Positions 47,941 through 59,604 of a stretch of DNA of 64,000 bases are shown one piece after another. Source of the stretch: Aphelenchoides besseyi (Eukaryota > Nematoda > Chromadorea > Rhabditida > Aphelenchoididae); the NCBI GenBank assembly GCA_024699855.1, contig JAMPIQ010000002.1, positions 14,880,001 to 14,944,000 of the forward strand. Direction: 5' to 3'. Numbering within the stretch: the first letter of the stretch is position 1; every line of letters starts with the position of its first letter. The position numbers and the translations under genes were made by a program. The notes below the pieces were generated by a model. The model was not told the DNA's origin. It worked only from the letters and a program-made list of their open reading frames with translations, and searched no databases.

Positions 47941-50579
47941 CTAAAAATTATGCGCACGGCCGAAGAACGACGGAAGACGACGAATATCCGGCTCACTGGT
48001 TGATGCTTTCAGTTTCGGCAGTCGAATATTGTCCAACGATGCAAATACCTGGAAATTAAAACAATTCATTCGATATGCTAGTTTTTACGAATTAACCCAC
48101 CTCCTTAAACTCTGGTCGTTCAGTAGCTTCAAAACGAATACAATGTTCGAGAAGTGTACGAAACGATTTAGGTGTGTCGGTGCGAAGCAACTTCAGGTTC
48201 GGTTTCAACATTCCACTGCCGACCATGAACAAAATTTGATCTCGACCTTTGATTTCGCTGTACGGTAGTTGTGAGGAAAGTAGTTCGTATAAGCAAATGC
48301 CGAAAGCGTAGACGTCCGAAAGAAAACTGTACGGATTAGGAGTTCGCATTCGAATAATTTCGGGCGCCTGCAAAAAGAATCGTATAGAGTTGTTGGTACA
48401 TCTATTGAATTTTACCATCCACAATATAGAGCCGGTGGGATTCGGGTTTTGAAGATTGAGATCTTCGTTAGCACGTGACTTTACGGTCGCCAACCCAAAA
48501 TCCCCGATCTTAACGGTCGTTCCTTCGGCCAAGAAGATGTTATTGCTTTTGAGATCTCTGAACAAGTTCACGTTTCAAATTTTTCATCAATTTTCACTCA
48601 CCTGTGGATTACATTCTTAGAATGCAAATAGCACATGCCTTGAGCAATTTGTTTACAAATCTCCAGTACCGTGTGCATGTCGAACTCAACACGCGGCTCG
48701 TTCACATGAATATGACGATACAAGCTCGAACCTTGACACCATTGCGTGACGATTGCGAATTCGGGCTCGCGGATTACACCGAAAAAGTTAAGAACATTTC
48801 CATGTCGAGCCTTTTTCAATACGGTGACTTCATTTTTGAAAGCAGCCAAAAGATCAGCACCGGGATTGCTGATATTCAACTTTTTTACTGCCACCGGACC
48901 TAAATAATACGAATAGAAACGAATGGAACTGAAAAACAAACCAAAGTATTGCGCTTTGTAAACAGTACCGAAACTTCCATGGCCAATTTCTACACTACAA
49001 GTTACACTGCCCGGTGGAATCTCCCAATCTTCGGTAACACGTTGATGTCTTTTGATTCGTTCACCACCGCGTCTGCTTAATTCCGACCGAGAACTTGCCA
49101 CCGTTTCGGTTGCTGCCATTGAAGAAGTCGATGCAGAGGGTTCAATTTTTAAGCCCGGAGACGGTGTTTGAGGATGTGCACTTGGACCTTTAAAATGAAT
49201 GATGTTAACAAAAAGAAAATAAACGACTTACCATACGGATACAATTCTTTGCTCTTGCTTCGACGACGTTGTTGATCGATGAAGAAGTTCGGCGATGTTT
49301 GTTGTGGAGGAGCTGATTGTGGAGGCGTCAACGCATTTCCCAGCATATGCACCGTGGACGACGATGTTGTCGGCAAAGGATCATCTGAAAAGCAATTTCC
49401 TTCGAACTTTAAAGTTCAACTCACTTGACGAACGTTGATCGGTGGAGTGGACGGAATTAGGCGTGTTGGTTTGAAGTGTTTGGAGTTCTTGAAATGAGAA
49501 ATCGTCTTTGATCACATTGATATTCGGAGCTGAAGATGAACGATCTCGCAGACACGGACTACCATCCTCGTCCAACTTCGACCCGACGGATGAGATGTTT
49601 TTTGGACGTCCAACTAAACGCAAGAAAAATCTTAAAATCGTCATTGATTCGGTGACTTTTGGTTTTCGGACAACTTCAAAACAGCATTCTAAAAACGAGA
49701 AACCATTACGATAAATAAGTTGACAATCAATGAAACGGTTGTTATCTAACAATTTTGAAGGATATCATGTTTACAGCGATTTTTAAGGAACAAAATTGAG
49801 AGGTTTTAGCTAACAATCAGACTACAGGACAAATAAAACCATTTGAATAAGAGATACCTTAAAGATTGACGACGAAAATACGATCTCAAAAACAAAGATT
49901 CCCGAACTAATGTTGGTGGAAAGATCAAGAAACTGAATGCGAATTGTTCTGCTTAGTTAAGTTGTCCTATAACCTCAAGTCGACAAAACCAACCTTCGGG
50001 ATCGCCAGGCAACAGACTGTCGAGAATATCCGACACTTCCGGATCTTTGATTCCGTTGTATCGGGCCCAAAAGTCGCGTAATCGATTCGTCTTTTGCAAA
50101 TCGTATGACATCTGCTCCGGCTCGCAAAGTGTTGGCACTTTTCCCCAACATCGTTTGTGAAAGTTGAAAAGACAACGTTCACATCGATAGCCCTAGAATG
50201 TAAAATGAAAGATCAATTTACAAAACCAACTTACTTGAAAGAGAATAATCTTTCGACAGACATCGCAGTACGTGAATGCGAGAAATGTTTTCGGAACAAA
50301 CTCGTGATGAATCGATTTGAAAAACTCCATACATTCAGAATGAACCCAAAGCTCATTGCGACGAAGCTGTCGCGCCAACACATCCAAATCGAGTTGAAGA
50401 TCAATCTGCGGACTGGACGGATCGGAGTCGATGCAGACGGTACACATCTCGGGGACAATTTTGCGTTTCTTCAGAATACCCGAGATTGCTTCGCGTGCTG
50501 ATACACCGGGTCGAACATGGACTTTGGAGTGTTGGCCGAAAGGCAAATGCAAGAGTATTAGCGAACCTTCGGTCTGCAT
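47941..50579 (-). CDS. lin-45: RAF serine/threonine kinase (LIN-45)
   Basis: MAPK-kinase kinase of the RAS-ERK pathway. Domain order from ATG 50579: RAS-binding domain ([19 protein letters not shown] ... [16 protein letters not shown]), C1 zinc finger ([17 protein letters not shown] ... [15 protein letters not shown]), a CR2 segment with the 14-3-3 site [12 protein letters not shown], a Ser/Pro-rich linker, and a kinase domain. Kinase motifs: [26 protein letters not shown], catalytic [11 protein letters not shown] split by an intron, [11 protein letters not shown] and APEIIRM. The C-terminus carries the second 14-3-3 site (STSEPD). The acidic N-region before the kinase is not obvious. The RBD frame stays open upstream to 50759, but that extension is not RAF-like, and an acceptor-like CACTACAG precedes ATG 50579. 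A further 5' exon is possible. Confidence 0.92.
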
Positions 50580-52311
50580 CTGTAGTGAACCGATGAACCC
50601 GTGTTGGAAAAAACCGAAAAGTCCTGGACTGTTAATCAACGGTATTCGAACGTAAACACGCGGTTCGTGGAGCCGCGAAAAAATTTGCCAAAAACAACAG
50701 CCAACCGCAAAAATGGAAACCCTCGAATTCGCCTCCCAGAGAGCAACGCGAAAAAGCAACCGCTATCAAAAGTTTAGCCTCCTCCTCTAATTCACCGCTA
50801 TTCATACGTGCGCTTTATAAGCCACTCAAAAATGGCATCGCTCTTCCACCAAACCCACAACGTAAAGTTTTCATTCGGGTATAATCAACCTAATGAAATT
50901 ATCGAAACGACCTGTCGAGTAATTTGGAAATCACCTAAACCGCTTGCTCCCTCCCAACCTCCCCGATTTCAACTGGGGATGTTTACGGCTAAAATGAAGG
51001 AAATTGCTCGTGGGTTTCGTAACCATCGAATTGCTTCAGAAGCTGAAGATCGATCGGCCACCAAACGTTATTGCCATTACCACTCGCTTGGACCAAGAGT
51101 TATTGTCGTGGTGCGAACGTTATCGCGCATCAGAAACCTTCGAAGCGTGAACGAGAAGCGCGGGTTGTGGCAAAACAACAAGGCTTGTATATTCGTTGAA
51201 ATTTGGACCCAAATTTGTTCATCAAAAAAAACCGAGCGCATCAAACGAAAAGCGAAAAAGTCGAGAGTTGCCCACGGCGAGTGCGCGTCGTTGTTGGTTA
51301 ACAGAAACGAACGAACGGAAAGTTATCGTGTCGAGAGTGAGGTCGAAAGGTCGAACGTAAGTCAAAGGTTTGTCAACAACGCTCGTTGACATCTCGGACA
51401 CTTTGAACGACTCCTTTGATGGCCGACGTTGAAAGTCGACAGAAACGATTGCACATCGTCTATTGTGCCCGGTTGTGAGGCGACCACTTTTTTCGCGTAG
51501 AAAACGATCGTGAAGCCAAGTTTGAAGTCCCGAGTATTCGAATGAAACGAAACGTTCTCTTAATCAGATACAAAAATATAAGAGTAAATAGCCTTTGTTG
51601 ACACAAGGCGGTCCTTCGAATCCTAATTAAAATTCACCGTAGCCACGAAATCTGAAGAGCATAGACCACGAATCGGTTTGTTTACGCCTCTTTGAACTAA
51701 ATTAAAAAACCATATGGATGCCGTTCTTTTGTGCTCGAAATTGACCAAACTGCAAAAGCAGACAGCTAATCGGCACATTTTCGGAATACCCGCATCAATA
51801 GCTGTCAATTAACAGTCCCGTTAAACATAATGATTAACTCAATTGTGTGTGGTCTTAACAGAGAGTTCAGGAATCTATTACGGCGACTTGCATACAAAAA
51901 ATTACGATCTGAAGATTCGTATGATACAAACGTTTGTGTTGTAACCTTAAAGCTTCTTTAATAGGAATTTAACTCGTCTTTTTAGTCAAATTTGGTGTTA
52001 AAATCACAGAGTTTTCTTTCATTTTGAACTCAAGGACCAAAGTCCAAGCGATTCACTCATTGACAATCCACCACGGCTATCTATTGTTGTGGTAATAGTT
52101 GTAGAAGATATCGGAACTCTTGAAGCATCAAGAATTTCAAAAAAATTATAAAGATGCCATTTTTGCTGATCGCTTTTTTAAATTCGTTCTCGAACACTTC
52201 ACAAACTGCCAACACCCCAGGAAACCTCCATATTCTTGTCATTCAATCTTTGAGCTGACAATCAATAAACTCTTTTATTTCAACAACAAACAATCAAGAA
52301 AAAACAACCAA
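50580..52311. other. upstream region of the RAF gene, with one long unexplained open frame
   Basis: A plus-strand frame of 193 codons (50808-51389, MRFISHSKMASLFHQ...) lies here. It is basic, has no recognised domain and no homologous neighbour; it may be chance or a 5' transcript. The rest (51390-52311) shows no supported feature. Confidence 0.25.
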
Positions 52312-53130
52312 TTACTTCCGAGCGTTACGTCCACCAGCACTCGATTTGCCTCCGAAGTTCTTTACCGCGCCGTTTTTGCCACGAGATTTCCGTCTCCTTC
52401 CTTTGACTTTCTTCGAAGTTTTCAACTTCTTCTTCCGGTCTCTATCCTTCTCACTGTCTGAAAAAAACAACTGTTAAGAAGCAAGAGCAAACAACTCACG
52501 TCGATGAGGATGCTCGGCAGCAGCGTGATTCTCGATTAAGAAATCTTCGGCTTCTTAGCGCTTATTTTCTACAAACCGCCAAATCTTTCGACTGTTTGTT
52601 CTTCGCCGTCATCCCGTTTGGCTCAAACTGAAACCGCAGTCAGAGCAATCGCTTCAATCTACGACCTACCTTTTCGTTTGATCCCCCACTATAAAGTATT
52701 CTCACCTTTCAATTTCTGTTAGAACTTTCCTTTTGATGATGTGACTTCTTTCGCGTAGTGAAATTGTAATTCTAACTACAAATGAGTATTCAAATGACAA
52801 CCATCATCCTCTGCTTTCACATCACGATTTCTGAATGGAATCGAATTCGCGCTTTGTTGGCTTTGTAGTGTACAAAATCGCTACTGCCAAGATCGCCCAT
52901 TCGACGTTCCACCGCAAGTTCTGAAGTTAATTCTTGTCAACTCGCTCCTTCTTGGAAGTAATCGACATTCGGATCCATTTGGCCGAAAATCTCAATCAAC
53001 CTCCTTTTCTCCGTGATTCTAACCGTATCGTGGTTTCCAGCTATGAAGAAGCAAATCAACCGAATCGATTCAACCCATCACTCAACTTTGTCTCTTCTTC
53101 CAAAATTTTTTGTCGCAATTCAATTTAATT
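52312..53130 (-). CDS. hypothetical nuclear-type basic protein, several small exons
   Basis: The last exon (52457-52312) is clearly coding-like: DRDRKKKLKTSKKVKGRRRK, then NFGGKSSAGGRNARK and TAA. It follows a TTTTTTTCAG acceptor, and the preceding exon reads EDFLIENHAAAEHPHR in phase. Upstream fragments with acceptor and donor borders read NGMTAKNKQSKDL, ERRMGDLGSSDFVHYKANK and LRQKILEEETKLSDGLNR, but I could not join all of them. A Lys/Arg/Gly-rich tail like this is common in ribosome-biogenesis or RNA-binding proteins. No family recognised. Confidence 0.35.
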
Positions 53131-53529
53131 CCCTTAGAACGAACTTCTTCTATCGAGTCAACGGTTGTTGTTGAAGAATTTGCAAACACTCAAACTGACT
53201 ACTTAAAACGCTGAAACTCACTGGTTCTCTCGTAGCAATTCGAAAGCCATAAAATACTGTACGATGAGACAGTATTGCGTGTTAAAGTGAGAAGAGTGTA
53301 TGTCCGAAAAGACAAGTGAGAGTGTGCAGCAACTTAATGGCTATGAAGCTCGTAAGATTCGTTGAAGATGAGCATTTCCAACAAACAAACAATCGATGCT
53401 GAGCTAACAGCGCAAATTGTGTCGTCGTACACAACTGTTTTTCTAATGGTCCAATTCTCGGGTTCTATAAGAAGATCTTTTGTGTCGTTGTCACTCTTGA
53501 ATATTCCAATAAGTCGACGGTAGATTCCT
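53131..53529. other. intergenic
   Basis: Nothing supported. Confidence 0.3.
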
Positions 53530-54443
53530 CTTAAGGAGCCTTACTGTCCAGTCTTTCTACGGCGCATCTCTTGGCGAACATTCCAGTAGGCAATGTATTG
53601 AGCTTTGGAACTTCGCCAAAAAACATTTGTTCCCAAAATGAAGATATTTTCTCATAGGGTGCATAGCAATTGTTGAACGAGAATATGCGCGCTCCTTTTA
53701 AGCTGTCAATGGACATGTACGCGTATCTTATACGCTCATCGACAGTACGAAAGAGTTCTGTGCATCGTCATCAAACAAACGTATTTCAATCGGAAAACAT
53801 TTCTTACCTGCACGGGCAACTTTCTGGACTAAATTCCAAACGATAGAAAAACGTAAAATTTAGCGGCATAGTTTGATCCATAAGCAATCCCGTCAGGAAG
53901 ATCGAGATGTCGTTTGCTGTTCGTCGTACAATTGATCGATCCCTTCCAATCTTTCCAAGAACTTTCATAGTGTGTGTTGAAATTTGCATCTCTGAATTTT
54001 ACTACCGGTTAGAGTTTCAGCTGATAAAAAATTTTACTCATCGACTCACACCAGATCGGTAATTTCCTTCGACGTACATTTTGTCCATTTCATTAAACTG
54101 TGAGATTGCCAGTTTAGAAGATGGAGATCGCCAAAGTAGTCGATGCGATAGAAGTAAATGGCGTCGTGAACTTCCACAAGTTCAGTTTCCCATTTTTCGG
54201 AATCCCTGTTGATAGTGTTGCATAGGGTAAGGCCCTTGTGTCGGAATTTTGGCAATCTATGTACTCAAGTCCAATTCGCCTTTGCTTCTAAATCGACTTT
54301 AAAGCAAGTAGCTTTTAGCCAAAGATCTCCAAACAAACCTCATTTAACTGCAAACGAAAAACTTTATCTATATCCGTACAGTAGCCGATTCCATGTTGCA
54401 CGTACGGAAACTCGAATGGCGTTGTTAAATGCTCAGCTAGCAT
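53530..54443 (-). pseudogene. propeller/SOCS-box-like family member 5 (broken copy of the nested gene)
   Basis: Minus-strand copy of the gene at 34850-36420. ATG 54443 gives MLAEHLTTPFEF (MIITEHVDAPFEY in the intact copy). Next come GIGYCTDIDK, LTLCNTI, WETELVEVHDAIYFYRIDYF, LHLLNW, SINCTTNSKRHLDLPDG, ELFRTVDERIRYAYMS and FSFNNCYAPYE, all matching in order. The frame shifts by one base just after EVPK, so the C-terminal box (YIAYWNVRQEMRRRK) is found only in another frame. The copy is inverted relative to the intact gene and lies beside the last exon of a broken papain-like gene, as at 34 kb. Confidence 0.55.
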
Positions 54444-54569
54444 CGTCTTATGCCTTAAAAAAGATTGAACGACGACTGATTGATGAGACAAATTCAAAGT
54501 TGCGTGTACTCAAAGACAAAAAACACGAGTGATAAAAATGTCAACTTCTCAGCTCATTGAAATATTTAG

Positions 54570-54870
54570 GTATGTTGATTAAAAAAACCATTTGAGTTGT
54601 CAAGGTCGACAGGAGCTTTTGGAACTACGTTAGGCAATTTGGACCGAGTCTGCACTACTATGATCCTCAAGCAGATATCACTGAAGTTTTAGGTGGTCAC
54701 GCATTTTTTGTGAACGGATTTCGAATAATCCAAAAGTCTCGATTTGACACAAGACTATGAATACCGTTATTATCTGAAGGGTAGTTGGGATTATTCGTGG
54801 GAGCGAAATGGCTATGCCTGGATAAAATGAGATTATACGGAACTTTTGGAATCCAACTATCAAATTTGGG
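54570..54870 (+). pseudogene. papain-like last exon (broken copy)
   Basis: Plus-strand copy of the last exon of the 34-37-kb papain-like gene, preceded by an acceptor-like ATATTTAG at 54569. It reads LHYYDPQADITEVLGGHAFF and VNGFRII (GGHAFFVNGF for the catalytic-His block). A one-base shift follows, then YYLKGSWDYSWERNGYAWIK and a TGA. The catalytic Asn position is Gly here. No N-terminal exons are found nearby, so only the intron tail, the nested gene and this exon were copied. Confidence 0.55.
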
Positions 54871-57800
54871 AGATGGAGAGAACAACCGGACCAGTTCTTA
54901 CAACGTCCTCAACCGATCCTAGGCGTTAAAAAAATGTTCTGGTTTTTATCCACATTTTGTAGAAGTGATAGTTGACAGTGTCTTATGTTATCGGTGTTTT
55001 CTTCAACAAATGTAATAAAGAATCGATTGATAGAGACGCGGCCACCTGAGATCTTAGCAAAGATCATTCCTCTTACAAATGGGCACCGACTGCCAACAGA
55101 CATTAGGGTTTTCCCCTCATTCATTTGATTGTGAATATATACTCGAATAAAGAGTCAACTGCGAGTTTGGAATTCCGCTAACAAGCAACCAACTTACTTG
55201 AATCCGTGAAGATAATAGGCTTATCAAGTAGATTCCTCTACAAAAAGAAAGTAAACATCCGGACATTTTTTGGTCGACATCAGTTTGTAAATGTCAACTA
55301 TTCTGCTCTATTGATTCAACGAAATAAGCGAAAAACACAAATTAAAATTTGTCAATAACAAACATCGATAAATGGACGAAAAAACACTTTAGAAGTGAAA
55401 AATAGATGTTGATGCAAGGCAATTGAGAGCTTTGAAGTTTACGGCAGCCAAGAAGTTGCCATTGACTGGGCACTTCAAACAAGAAGCCACTTCCCCCAAC
55501 AAAGTCCAAGTGATTTTAATTTCATTCGACAGAACAAAACTCTCAAATCAAAGGTCTACATGCTTTTGATGCTACGAATCAGAGATCCAAACGAGCATCA
55601 GAAGTTCGAGAACAAAAGCCTATCAGCTCTACACATTTACGGACATTGCTTGTTCCAATGATAGTTCCCTTGTCGAGTATTTGGGAGCTCGAACTGGGAA
55701 CTTCAATTCGATTGTTCAATCAAACTTCGAGATTAACATTCAAAAGTTTTATTAAGAATATAAAACTCGATAAAAAAAGATCAAAAATTTATTAGTCAAA
55801 TGCGAGTATTATGAAAAAGTCTTTGTGGAATAACCGGTTATTGATTAGTAGCTATCGTCGACACCTTCGACGGTTCTGTTCCGAATAGCAGCACGTACGA
55901 TCAAAATCTTCAAGGCCAAACAAGCGTCATGAAACTCTTGAAATCTTTTCTGTTTTGGGCTTAACGTTTTTGAACCCACCGTTTAATTTGTTCCGTTGAC
56001 GCTCATTAGAAAGTTCGAATTCGTTGATAAACGAGAATAACCCAAAGGTTGTTGCGATGGGATGCTCAACGTTACGGTCGGCGAGTAGTTAGTTCCGGGC
56101 AGTCGACACTCGTTGTCACGTTCTTGTCCACAAGAAACATCAATTTTTACTTAAAATCGGTTCCTGTTAGATCGGATTATCTTAAGCATTAGCACACGGT
56201 GCTATCGGACGTGCTCGAATAAGGAACTATAAAAGCGATCATTTGAGCGGTTCAATGTTTCTGAAAACTCTTATGCAAAGCTCTGAACGATGAGTTGCAT
56301 GTTGGACGACATTTCCAACGATACTTGTTGAATGAGGTGCATTTTCACTTGCATGTGAAATCATCAAGAATTTGACGGCTTACACTGAAACTGTTGACCG
56401 TTAAAAAATGTCACAAGTAGCGAGAAAGTTTGTTTCCCGACGAAAAAGAGACGACTTTCTTGATCTTTGACTGCTATTGCCGGCATTTTTCAGGCGATCG
56501 GAGGTTGATTGTTGGGTCCGAAATTGAAGAGAGACGTAAACTTTTTGTTTTGATCCCGTTTGCTCGAACTTTTTTGCGATTTAAAGTCCAAGTAAAATTG
56601 AAACGAATTCATCTACTGAAATACGTTCAATTTTGAGCTCTGTAGTTTATATGCAGTGTTTTCGTGTTCAGTTTAAAGCTTCCCAAAAGAACCAAAATGC
56701 AGTCAAAATACTTGAAAGTGTTCGTTTATAAACCGAAATGCACATTCGATTTCGACGTGCGAAATTCAATTCATCCGTGTTCGCTATTCACGGCTTAGTT
56801 GTTGATTTTCGTCGCCGATTACTTTCCTGAAGCGTGATGGACGATCGTGTGTGTGTTGAATGGACCAGTGATTATGCAACGGCTGATTGCACGTTTTTCC
56901 GAACATGTGATTGAGTTTTCAGCGTGTAGTTGATCGCTTCCGTTAATCGAATGTCCTCAACAGACCGTGGAAGCATGTGAATTTCTACTTCCCGAACAAA
57001 TAGCTCGCTAATAAGTCTTGGGGCAATGTCGTGAGAAAACGCGGTTTCGAATTTGTGGGTAAATACGCGAAGTTGGTTGAGTGGAAATAACCTTCCGCTA
57101 TTGGAATCGTTCAGACGCATATCTTTTCTGGTAGCGAAAGCTGGTGGTGTCTTTTAAACTCGGACGTTATTTTAATTTGTAGGCTGAGAATTCGAGGCGG
57201 CGAGTGATGTCCGGCGCTCATCGCTCAATCGTCGTCGGGCCGCGGTGCCATCGTGAGTGTGCGGTCGTTGGTCGACGAACATTATGCAGGAGGCTATTTA
57301 ATTGTAGGGATAAGTGAGCAGAAGCCGCCAAATGCTATCGAAAACGCGGACGCTCGGAATCGGTTTCTTCGACGCTAAAAACGAATTTTGCGCAATGTCC
57401 GACGTTTTTTTGGGTTTTCTCCGACGTCAACACCACCTGCTGCGCAACGCGTTTTTACCGCCGTCTGCGTGTGTATCTCTTTTTTGCGACGGATCCGATT
57501 GATGTCCGCAGCACGTGTCAATTCCCCTTCAAGTTGCTAATTCGGTTTTGTCGGAATTTACATGCGCAAGTTCGACAAGCACTGCAATCTGAGGGTTCAC
57601 GGTCCGTTTCCGAAAACTGCGCACTCGAAATTTTTCATGGCAATCGCCAACGACCCTGAAAAATCTTATGCGCAGCGTCGGAAAGCGCGTCATTTCGTTT
57701 TTGTTTACGTCCATTTTCGTTCGCGGCGCGTTCGGCCCTCAGTTTTTGCCACACGACGACGCAGTGGAGAGGACGTTGTTGAAGGCGGCAAAATAGCCTG

Positions 57801-59604
57801 CACATTTTTTTTATTCATAAACACCAGCAACCATGACATTTTTGCGAAATTTCTTACGAATCGGAAATTTTATCTGCAAATTGATTTTATCGTTTCCCGG
57901 AACCAACTTTGAATGGTGGATATCTTTCGACGCTGTTCGCCGCAATGTGATCGTACAACTGGCTATTGGGAACCACGACGTGATTTTCGTCATTGCCCTC
58001 CGCTGCTCATCGATTTTGGGAAACATGCCGACGCGTTGCCGCAGCGATTAATCTCTTCGGAAGGGCCTTTGATTGGGAGACTACAAACTTGTTAGCGGGA
58101 AAGAGGTGGTGGAGGCGAAGAAGAAGAGGAGATTAAGCTGCGTAATCGTCCCGGTGGCCAATTTTTCCCGTAACATAAGATCGATTGAAGGGCATGGCTG
58201 CTGACCAATCAAATTTTCCATTCGTTCCCGTGCGCTCAATTTTTCTCATCTTTGTCGTCGAGTTTTTTCCAAAAAGACAATGATCGTTGCATATTACGAA
58301 GGCGGCTTTCCAATTCCGCTAAATCGTCTCAAAATGACCGGCGCTTTGGAAAAGGGCGCAGTTAATTTGTTTAATTCGGAAGCCATCCATTTAGTCGCTT
58401 TTTTGTTTCGAACGGGATCTTTGCAGCATCTAATTGACACTAAAACCACAACCTTCGCGAATTCCAGCTTCTTACGTCGAAGAAGTGAGATGGAAAGTGG
58501 ATTGGATGAGAAGCTGTTTTCGACCAACTTTCTCCTAAACTCCGAAGCGATTTTCAATTATCTTCTTTTGTGCTCCCTTAACACTTATTTTTTTTGTATT
58601 CGAGGTTCTTGACGTGAGCAGTTGACGAGGTCAAATGAAGTCAAATCCCAAAGGAAGAATACAAAGAAAACCGCAGTTTCCGCTTGTTGTTTGCCTTTCA
58701 AAACGATTGACACATCAGTGACGTTCTTTTTTTAATGCGTTTACATCGGTATGAAATTTTCGAACCGAAGTTTTTTCGAGCTTAACATTACGGTTTCTAG
58801 ACACACATCGTGGTTGCTTGGAATCGTGCAAATGAACAATAGGACGTAGGGGTCTAGAAGAGAAACGTGAAGTTTTTTTGGAGGACTTCGGCGATCACTT
58901 TTTATGGAAGTCATTTGGAGCCAATTGAGAAAACAAGTTTTTTGATGGCAACCTGAAGACATGAAAGAACGCTAATACCGGCGACGCAAGTGAGGACGCA
59001 AAAATCCGAAAAGCGATTTGGCCGTGTGCTCTTTTTTTGGCCCCGACGCGCCATTTTCCTTTCCGTTCGTGAAATAAATAAACGCGAGAAAGGTATGAAG
59101 TGCCCGCGCGAATTGTGGGGTGGAGTTAACGCAATAGGGGGGAATCAGGCAGAAGACACGAGTACCGGCAGGAAACGTACAGGAAAGCGGGGAGAGTTTT
59201 TGGTGCCCTAGTTGGCGGGGTGTTTTCAGTCCGTTGGGGGAGGAGGGGGAGAGGCGCCGTGTTGTTCCGGGCGTTAAAAGAGGTTGTAGAATGCGCGGTG
59301 GTTATTTGCATAGAAAAGAGCAAAATGAGGAGCGAACGGGGAGTTTTTTTGCGTTAATGCATTTTGCGTTGTTTGTATCAACGTTCTTGAAGCGGAATCT
59401 TGACGGTTTCATTTCCGTTGGCCACTTTGCACAATGTCGTGTTCTTTTTCTTTTGTTTCTTTCGGAAACACTCGTATCTGATTATACAAATGTACCATCC
59501 GCTTTTTTCCTTCTACGCTTTCGAGTCGTGTGTTCGAATTCGTTGTGATGTTCAATATTCGGCACTATCTACAGAATGATCATTGCCGTGGAGGAAAGGT
59601 AGTC
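54871..59604. other. long gene-poor region upstream of the srGAP gene
   Basis: About 4.7 kb. The left part is AT-rich; from about 57.2 kb it becomes CpG-rich with many overlapping open frames of odd composition (e.g. 57562-57912, 58280-58612 plus; 56872-57120 minus). None shows a domain or consistent splicing. A TATA-like ACTATAAAAG lies near 56227. The right half is probably promoter and 5' untranslated sequence of the srGAP gene. Confidence 0.3.

Noticed and set aside
57562..58612. Several open frames of 60-116 codons upstream of srGAP
   Set aside because: Frames are open on both strands at once, with no domains or splice signals; typical of the CpG-rich upstream sequence.
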